DNA from: Streptococcaceae bacterium AM104-57
GTDB lineage: Bacteria > Bacillota > Bacilli > Lactobacillales > Streptococcaceae
Length of the DNA: 31,333 nucleotides
Assembly: GCA_027659245.1 (NCBI GenBank)
Contig: JAQDPW010000008.1
Span: 47,161 to 78,493, forward strand
Direction of reading: 5' to 3'
Shown: positions 26,172 to 31,333 of the stretch, one piece after another
How positions within the stretch are numbered: the first letter of the stretch is position 1
Layout of the letters: each line of letters begins with the position of its first letter
The notes under the pieces: generated by a model
Seen by the model: the letters and a program-made list of their open reading frames with translations, nothing else
Databases searched by the model: none
What the model was told of the DNA's origin: nothing
Program-made: the position numbers and the translations under genes

Positions 26172-27435
26172 ATTTTTTCTCCCATCTATCAAACAAAGTA
26201 CGATAATCTTCTAATCTAGCTATTTCTAATTGCTCTGATTGTCGTGCTACGAGTCTTCCATAAAGTTGTGGGCAGTTTAAAATTTGACGCAAGTTTTTAA
26301 CTAGAGTATCTACTGTGTCACAACAAGTTTCAAGTTTTTTATATTTTTCATGGTGAGTTAGATGATGCAAAGTATAAAGCAATATACCTTTTTCCACTGC
26401 ACAAGATGAAGACTCAAAAATTTCAATATCATGCTGAATATCTAAATAAAATGTACTCTTATCTAGTAATTCTTGAAAAAAGTCATAGCTCATTCCTGGA
26501 TAAAGATATAAGTTAGAATAAACAGATAGATTTGTAAGTCTGCTACCCATCTCTGTTAATGCTCCTACATGAAAATCAATTTCTGGAAAATGAAGCAGCA
26601 GTTCCTCCAATCCTTCTATCCATTCAGAGTTCGTAATAATCATAGCCTGCGGTTTAACTGGAACTGGTCTATCCAAAGCACAACCATATAGATGTTTATA
26701 GGGAGAATCTTCAGAAGATCTAGGTGACAAGACTAGAACCTGACTAACTTGATCTGCAACCTTATCAGCCTCTGTTTTATCATTTGCCAAATAATAGTAA
26801 TTATCTTTTTTGCTTGATGGAAGAAGCGAGAGAATTTCTTCTCCTAAAATTAAAATGTTTTCTCTCTCTACTATATCCTCTAATACTTTAAGGAGAAAAG
26901 AATGACGATTCGGATAAATAGTTGGATTCTTCTGCGAATCAAAGTAAGCTATTTTATCTTGTTGTAACCATTCTACCAGAAGGTCTCTCCCATCTGAATT
27001 ATAAAAGGTTCTCAAGACAGTCTTTTCTTCCTCATCCAAAAAATCACGGCAAATTTTCCAACCATAAGCGCTATAATAATCTATCCAGATGCATTTCCCT
27101 ACTTCATCGTACCAGTACACTCTCGCAATAGTTCGATCTGAATGTGGCTGTCGAAACTGAATTCTTGCTTTCTTTTTACCTTGGTCATAAACATAACCTT
27201 CTAAACCATCTGTCGTTATCTCCCAGTAAGGGGGCAGCGGAAGATTGTTAAAAAAGAGAGGTTGTCCCTCGTTTTTCATTAGGAAGTATGTCAGCGCTGT
27301 TGACTCCCCTTGTTCAAGACTATCGAAATTGTCAAAACAATCAATATAGAATACAGTTACTGACTTATCTAACTTTTGAAAAATGTCTTTAATTTTTTGC
27401 ACTCTATCATCTGTTCTCTTTGCAATTACAAACAT
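26158..27435 (-). CDS. GtfB paralogue, probable partner of the second GtfA
   Basis: A 425-residue protein with the GtfB plan: an N-terminal region with GQPLFFNNLPLPPYWEI (compare KPLYFNQVPVPDFWEI in gtfB), a beta-rich add-on domain, then a Rossmann part with MIITNSEWIEGLEELLLHFP, ALTEMGSRL and TFYLDIQHDIEIF. No catalytic glutamate pair is seen. It precedes its GtfA-like partner and overlaps it by 14 bases, the reverse of the gtfA-gtfB order downstream. The ATG at 27435 has only a weak GAGAG site, so the start is less certain. Confidence 0.83.
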   Translation of the reverse strand: MFVIAKRTDDRVQKIKDIFQKLDKSVTVFYIDCFDNFDSLEQGESTALTYFLMKNEGQPLFFNNLPLPPYWEITTDGLEGYVYDQGKKKARIQFRQPHSDRTIARVYWYDEVGKCIWIDYYSAYGWKICRDFLDEEEKTVLRTFYNSDGRDLLVEWLQQDKIAYFDSQKNPTIYPNRHSFLLKVLEDIVERENILILGEEILSLLPSSKKDNYYYLANDKTEADKVADQVSQVLVLSPRSSEDSPYKHLYGCALDRPVPVKPQAMIITNSEWIEGLEELLLHFPEIDFHVGALTEMGSRLTNLSVYSNLYLYPGMSYDFFQELLDKSTFYLDIQHDIEIFESSSCAVEKGILLYTLHHLTHHEKYKKLETCCDTVDTLVKNLRQILNCPQLYGRLVARQSEQLEIARLEDYRTLFDRWEKKCDCL

Positions 27436-27479
27436 ATTTTACTTTTCCCACTCTCTTGAAAGGATGTAGATCTTCTATT

Positions 27480-27770
27480 TTACTCGTCAATAGGTTTCAC
27501 TGTTCTGCAAACCTGCCACTTCTAATTTTTCAAGCGCACGAGTTACTCGACAATGATATGCGCCACTGTCCTGAATTGTCTTTGTAAATATAGTTAAATC
27601 TGAAATCTTGTTCTAGATATTTTTGACAAATGCTAGACGAATCATCTGTTATGCTATCGTCAACTAAAATAACTTCTAGCTGTTGATAAAATTGCTGTTT
27701 GATACTGTTTAGATTGAGGTACTACATTATAAACGGGTACAATAACACTGATTAAAGGTTCTGCTTGCAT
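27480..27770 (-). pseudogene. GT2 glycosyltransferase remnant 2
   Basis: The ATG at 27770, with GGAGAG just upstream, starts MQAEPLISVIVPVYNVV, then the frame breaks. Shifting frame recovers QQLEVILVDDSITDDSSSIC and then FNYIYKDNSGQ, the successive motifs of a family 2 transferase, before another break and AT-rich residue up to the GtfB paralogue. At least two frameshifts and an internal deletion leave about 100 codons of the usual 300 or more. Confidence 0.8.
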
Positions 27771-27782
27771 TGACTCTCCTTC

Positions 27783-28991
27783 TTATTTTTCTAGAGTATC
27801 CAAATAGTTTTTGATATGCTGAATCATACCGTCAACATCCTGATTTTCAAAAACATAGTGAGATATTTCATGTGCATGATTTGTCGCTTGGAAAGAATAG
27901 AAAGGAATTCCCTTATCTACTATCTTTTGGATAATGTTACAGATTTCATCCTCATAGTTAATATCCAGATAAAAATCTAACTGATTAAAAACTTTTTCAT
28001 GTGTTAAAGGATCAAAGCACGGATAGAGGGTGACATTTTTATACTTTTCTAACACTATGATTTCTGGAGCAAAATAGCTGTGAGCCAAAATATTAAAATT
28101 CACCTGTGGTAGATCTTTAATCAAATTCTCTGCTTCATGCAAATTCACTGTATTCGTATAAATAGCTGTTTGATAAGGAGGGAGTGAAACAAGAGCACTC
28201 CATCCTTCTTTGGCAGGATATTTTCTAAGTATAACATCATCCCAAGACAATCCATAGTAAAACCACCATTCTTCTCTGAATCGATTAAAATGATGTTGAT
28301 GCCACGGCTTCAAGCCTGTAGTATAGTGAATGACAGCTGGTTTTCCTTTAAAAAGATCATACCAATCCATATCACCCAGTGTAAATTGCTGACTATCTGA
28401 CCCCACTTGAAGATTATAGGTTAGAGGAAGATGATACCAATTATCCTGAAAAGCGAGATTCAAGATTCCTTGATCTCCATAGACCTCATGATGGTGTTGA
28501 GCAGTCAAATCAAATAACTGTTTCACAACATCTTCCTCTCTCCACCTTTTATTATCTATCAATAATAACCCTGAATTAAAGCCTTCTGATGTTGTCGGTA
28601 AATCCTCAACTGCAGCAACAGGATAACCTTGCATATCCAATTCAAATAAATTTGATAAATCCTGAGTCACAATCATATCGCTATCCAGATACAAGGCTCT
28701 ATCTTCAACGACATGGTTTGGAATTAAATACCGAAAATAAGCAGCATAGTTTAAATGTTCCGTTGGAAGTTTATAATCTTGAAACATAGCCGAAGAACAT
28801 CTAACATTTATAATCTCTGAATCTATTTTTTCAAGATAATTCGCTACTAACTGAAACCAATCAGTTGGAATATCTTCATTTAGGATATAAAACTTAATCT
28901 GCTTCATATGGCTACATATCGATTTAATTGTTGTTTCTAAATAACTCACATAAGCTTGATTTGCTGCAAGAACAATGGCCTTTTTATTCAT
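27783..28991 (-). CDS. GT8-family glycosyltransferase with GtfB-like C-terminal domain (copy B)
   Basis: A 402-residue protein built like copy A. The GT8 domain (1-260) has DSD at 103-105 (ALYLDSDMIV), FNSGLLLID, VYGDQGILN and VIHYTTGLKPW. Residues 275-402 are the GtfB-type add-on, with TAIYTNTVNLHEAENLIKDL and LDFYLDINYEDEICNII. The ATG at 28991 has AAGGGG 5-6 bases upstream. It is the first intact gene of the glycosyltransferase part of the operon and probably extends the adhesin glycan in the cytoplasm. The similarity to copy A (opening AIVL..N..Y, same motif spacing) indicates duplication followed by divergence. Confidence 0.88.
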   Translation of the reverse strand: MNKKAIVLAANQAYVSYLETTIKSICSHMKQIKFYILNEDIPTDWFQLVANYLEKIDSEIINVRCSSAMFQDYKLPTEHLNYAAYFRYLIPNHVVEDRALYLDSDMIVTQDLSNLFELDMQGYPVAAVEDLPTTSEGFNSGLLLIDNKRWREEDVVKQLFDLTAQHHHEVYGDQGILNLAFQDNWYHLPLTYNLQVGSDSQQFTLGDMDWYDLFKGKPAVIHYTTGLKPWHQHHFNRFREEWWFYYGLSWDDVILRKYPAKEGWSALVSLPPYQTAIYTNTVNLHEAENLIKDLPQVNFNILAHSYFAPEIIVLEKYKNVTLYPCFDPLTHEKVFNQLDFYLDINYEDEICNIIQKIVDKGIPFYSFQATNHAHEISHYVFENQDVDGMIQHIKNYLDTLEK

Positions 28992-29390
28992 ATATACCCC
29001 TTATAAATTTTATTTTGACTAAAAAATTACAAAAATAAATTAAACTCTGCTAAATATATCTATTTATTGTAAACAATTCCTATCAAATATAGATCGTATA
29101 GATTATAGATGTTAATTTGGAAGTTTTACTTACTTCTTTTACAATGAACTATTGTATCGGAGTGTTTACATTGATGATATACAACTTCATCCCGTTTGAA
29201 ATACCTAAATCATCAGGTTAAGTAAGAAATTTTAGATAAGTAATAAAAACTTAAAAAACGTTTGAAAAACTAGATATTTTACAAGGATTCTATTTCTTTT
29301 ATTAGCTATAACTAGTTAAGAATTTTGAGAAATACTGCTAAAGTTTACCTGTTTATGTAGTCCGTGTCACCTCAATAAGTTGCTAGATTG
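28992..29390. other. Non-coding AT-rich stretch, possible GT2 debris
   Basis: No open gene. A TATAAT on the minus strand (29107-29102) lacks a good -35. Around 29150-29220 the minus strand reads GMKLYIINVNTPIQ, then a stop, which could be the worn C-terminal end of the GT2 gene whose start lies near 29628. That link is weak. Confidence 0.35.
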
Positions 29391-29399
29391 TTTATTTAA

Positions 29400-29628
29400 A
29401 ACTCGCTAACTAGGACTATCTGGATTCACAGAGAACATGTCAATAGTATGTCCGTAGGAAATAGGTTTCCAATCTAGAAAACCCTTCACATATTGTCACT
29501 GAAGCATTTATAGAACCATCGTGTACTAGATATACTTTTTATAACTCTGATTCAAAACAGTTTGAATGCACTCTTCCTAATTTTCCACATTATACACAGG
29601 TATAACAACACTAATTAGATGCTCTAAT
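29400..29628 (-). pseudogene. GT2 glycosyltransferase remnant 3
   Basis: After an AAGGAG (29638-29633) the minus strand reads VELEHLISVVIPVYNVEN, the GT2 start, but without an ATG. A stop follows. IQTVLNQSYKK and, in another frame, YLVHDGSINASVTICE continue the family pattern before it fades. The start codon is lost and there are at least one stop and one frameshift, so it is non-functional. Confidence 0.75.
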
Positions 29629-29715
29629 TCTACTCCTTTTTCCTAAATTCTCATTTTATTTATTTTCAATTTGTATAAAAGTGAAAGCTCTTATTATTTA
29701 AAATTTACACTATAC

Positions 29716-29744
29716 ATTATACCATTTTTTAGATCATTTCACAA
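29716..29744 (-). promoter_or_regulatory. Strong promoter for the glycosyltransferase-accessory Sec operon
   Basis: The minus strand reads TTGTGA (29744-29739), a 17-bp spacer and TATAAT (29721-29716), with an extended TGG before the -10. It lies between the adhesin terminator and the first GT remnant, so the 17-kb operon can be transcribed apart from the adhesin gene. Confidence 0.75.
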
Positions 29745-29783
29745 AGCACGACAAGCCTAGAATCCCACTTTTAAAGAACATAA

Positions 29784-29816
29784 AAACCTCCAAAAGATTA
29801 AAACTTTTGGAGGTTT
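29784..29816 (-). terminator. Terminator of the serine-rich-repeat adhesin gene
   Basis: aaacctccaaaag (29784-29796) and cttttggaggttt (29804-29816) form a perfect 13-bp stem with a 7-base loop and T-rich flank. It lies 42 bases past the adhesin stop codon. Confidence 0.93.
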
Positions 29817-29857
29817 TACTAGTTAATTAGTCTATTTTAGGCTATCTAAAACAAGAC

Positions 29858-31333
29858 TTATTCTTCATCATCACGCTTACGACGTTTAGCGATCAAACCT
29901 AATCCTGTTAGACCTGCTACAACTCCAAGGAGAGCATTTGTAGCTGAAGCAGTTTCACCAGTATTTGGTAATTGCTTACGTGTCTTAGTGGTTTCAGTTT
30001 GAGGAGCTTGACTAGCTGAAGTTGAATGAGCCATTGATTGGCTAGTACTTACTGATACTGATAATGATAGTGATTGTGATACTGATGTGCTAATTGAATC
30101 TGATGTTATCACACTATCGATATCTAAGCTATCAAGTGATAAGCTTTCCGGCATTCCGTTACTTGTAACAACCGACGTGCTTGCACTTGTTGAGGCTGAC
30201 GTACTTGCACTTGTTGAGGCAGATGTACTTGCCGACGTGCTGGCGCTCGTTGATGCTGAGGTACTTGCGCTTGTTGATGCAGAGGTGCTTGCGCTTGTTG
30301 AAGCGGATGTACTTGCTGACGTGCTGGCGCTCGTTGAAGCTGACGTGCTTGCCGATGTACTTGCGCTTGTTGAGGCTGACGTACTTGCGCTTGTTGAAGC
30401 TGAGGTGCTGGCTGAGGTACTTGCACTTGTTGACGCTGACGTACTTGCTGACGTACTTGCGCTCGTTGAAGCGGACGTGCTGGCCGATGTGCTGGCGCTT
30501 GTTGAGGCTGACGTGCTTGCTGACGTACTTGCGCTTGTTGAGGCTGACGTACTTGCTGACGTGCTGGCACTTGTTGAAGCGGACGTGCTTACTGATGTGC
30601 TTGCACTTGTTGAAGCAGATGTACTTGCTGACGTACTTGCCGATGTGCTTGCACTTGTCGAAGCAGATGTACTTGCGCTTGTTGAGGCTGACGTGCTAGC
30701 AGATGTACTTGCGCTTGTTGAGGCAGATGTACTTGCTGACGTGCTGGCACTTGTTGAAGCAGATGTACTTGCTGACGTACTTGCGCTTGTTGAGGCCGAC
30801 GTACTTGCTGACGTGCTGGCACTTGTTGAGGCAGATGTACTTGCTGAGGTGCTTGCACTTGTTGAGGCAGATGTACTTGCTGACGTACTTGCGCTTGTTG
30901 AGGCAGACGTACTTGCTGACGTACTTGCGCTTGTTGAGGCAGACGTACTTGCTGACGTGCTGGCACTTGTTGAAGCCGACGTGCTTGCTGACGTGCTTGC
31001 ACTTGTCGAAGCCGATGTACTTGCGCTCGTTGAGGCTGACGTGCTAGCCGATGTACTTGCGCTTGTTGAGGCTGATGTACTTGCTGAAGTGCTTGCACTT
31101 GTTGAAGCTGACGTACTTGCCGATGTACTTGCGCTCGTTGAGGCTGACGTGCTAGCCGATGTACTTGCGCTCGTTGAGGCGGATGTACTTGCTGAAGTGC
31201 TTGCACTTGTTGAGGCTGATGTACTTGCTGAAGTGCTGGCGCTCGTTGATGCTGATGTACTTGCTGAGGTGCTGGCACTTGTTGAAGCGGACGTGCTTGC
31301 CGACGTACTTGCGCTTGTTGATGCGGAGGTACT
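29858..31333 (-). CDS. Serine-rich-repeat surface adhesin, 3' part (5' end outside the window)
   Basis: The frame is open from the window edge to a stop at 29858, 491 residues. From 31333 to 30182 every codon is Ser, Ala or Thr in the order S-T-S-A: 96 tetrapeptide units. Then comes a Ser-rich transition of about 60 residues, the sortase signal LPNTGE (29971-29954), a hydrophobic helix and the charged tail KRRKRDDEE. This is the C-terminal end of a PsrP/GspB/Fap1-type adhesin. The repeats are the substrate of the GtfA/GtfB glycosylation and the protein is the cargo of the SecA2/SecY2 pathway encoded downstream. The signal peptide and binding domain lie outside. A GC-rich synonymous codon mosaic sets it apart from its AT-rich neighbours. 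Confidence 0.95.
   Translation of the reverse strand, partial: STSASTSASTSASTSASTSASTSASTSASTSASTSASTSASTSASTSASTSASTSASTSASTSASTSASTSASTSASTSASTSASTSASTSASTSASTSASTSASTSASTSASTSASTSASTSASTSASTSASTSASTSASTSASTSASTSASTSASTSASTSASTSASTSASTSASTSASTSASTSASTSASTSASTSASTSASTSASTSASTSASTSASTSASTSASTSASTSASTSASTSASTSVSTSASTSASTSASTSASTSASTSASTSASTSASTSASTSASTSASTSASTSASTSASTSASTSASTSASTSASTSASTSASTSASTSASTSASTSASTSASTSASTSASTSASTSASTSASTSASTSASTSASTSASTSVVTSNGMPESLSLDSLDIDSVITSDSISTSVSQSLSLSVSVSTSQSMAHSTSASQAPQTETTKTRKQLPNTGETASATNALLGVVAGLTGLGLIAKRRKRDDEE
30182..31333 (-). repeat. Tandem SASTS-coding repeats
   Basis: The unit is 12 bp (four codons), present about 96 times in the window and continuing beyond it. 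Serine codon classes alternate between AGY and TCN and show higher-order units of 24 and 36 bp. No frameshift is seen. Confidence 0.95.

Noticed and set aside
30181..31278. Long open frames on the plus strand (Leu/Arg-rich) and in a second minus-strand frame (Gln/Arg/Val-rich) across the repeat region
   Set aside because: They are by-products of the 12-bp Ser/Thr/Ala repeat. They have odd composition, no ribosome sites, and overlap the clear adhesin frame.

Overview
The window looks like chromosome from a Streptococcus of the mitis group (S. mitis, S. pseudopneumoniae, S. pneumoniae or a close relative). The evidence is low-GC DNA, strong AGGAGG-type ribosome binding sites, three exact 107-bp RUP elements, a mannose PTS operon next to pepC and an rsuA-type gene, and a serine-rich-repeat adhesin with its own accessory Sec system.

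Left part (1-6280), all on the minus strand: a DUF1304 membrane protein with a MarR regulator under a clear promoter and twin palindromic operators; a Sip-like LysM surface protein; a HAD hydrolase coupled to a MATE exporter; threonine synthase. At about 6280 a fragment of a glutamate-cysteine ligase-like gene is joined back to back with a fragment of a zinc alcohol dehydrogenase gene. Both have lost their 5' parts, so this is a rearrangement or deletion scar.

Middle part (6780-12480): a terminator, two RUP elements flanking three 38-bp copies of the RUP right end, then manLMN (PTS EIIAB, EIIC, EIID) on the plus strand with a good promoter and a cre-like site. A bidirectional terminator separates it from convergent pepC. 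An rsuA-type pseudouridine synthase follows, probably translated from a leaderless mRNA.

Right part (12480-31333), all on the minus strand: a complete SRRP glycosylation and export locus. In transcription order it holds the 3' end of a sortase-anchored SASTS-repeat adhesin (its 5' end lies beyond the window), a terminator, a strong new promoter, a decayed GT2 gene, a GT8 transferase, a second decayed GT2, a GtfB-like/GtfA-like pair, a second GT8 transferase, a third decayed GT2 cut by a RUP, and then secY2-asp1-asp2-asp3-secA2-gtfA-gtfB-asp4-asp5 and a terminator. Asp4 is a 59-residue SecE-like protein.

Working model: GtfA/GtfB add the first GlcNAc to the serine/threonine repeats in the cytoplasm, the GT8 enzymes and the second GtfA/GtfB-like pair extend or diversify the glycan, Asp1-3 (Asp2 also being an acetyltransferase) hand the protein to SecA2, and SecY2 with Asp4/Asp5 exports it for sortase anchoring. 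The most distinctive points are the duplicated GtfA/GtfB pair in reversed gene order, a GtfB-type C-terminal domain shared by both GT8 enzymes and both GtfB proteins, and the repeated decay of GT2 genes between the intact transferases.
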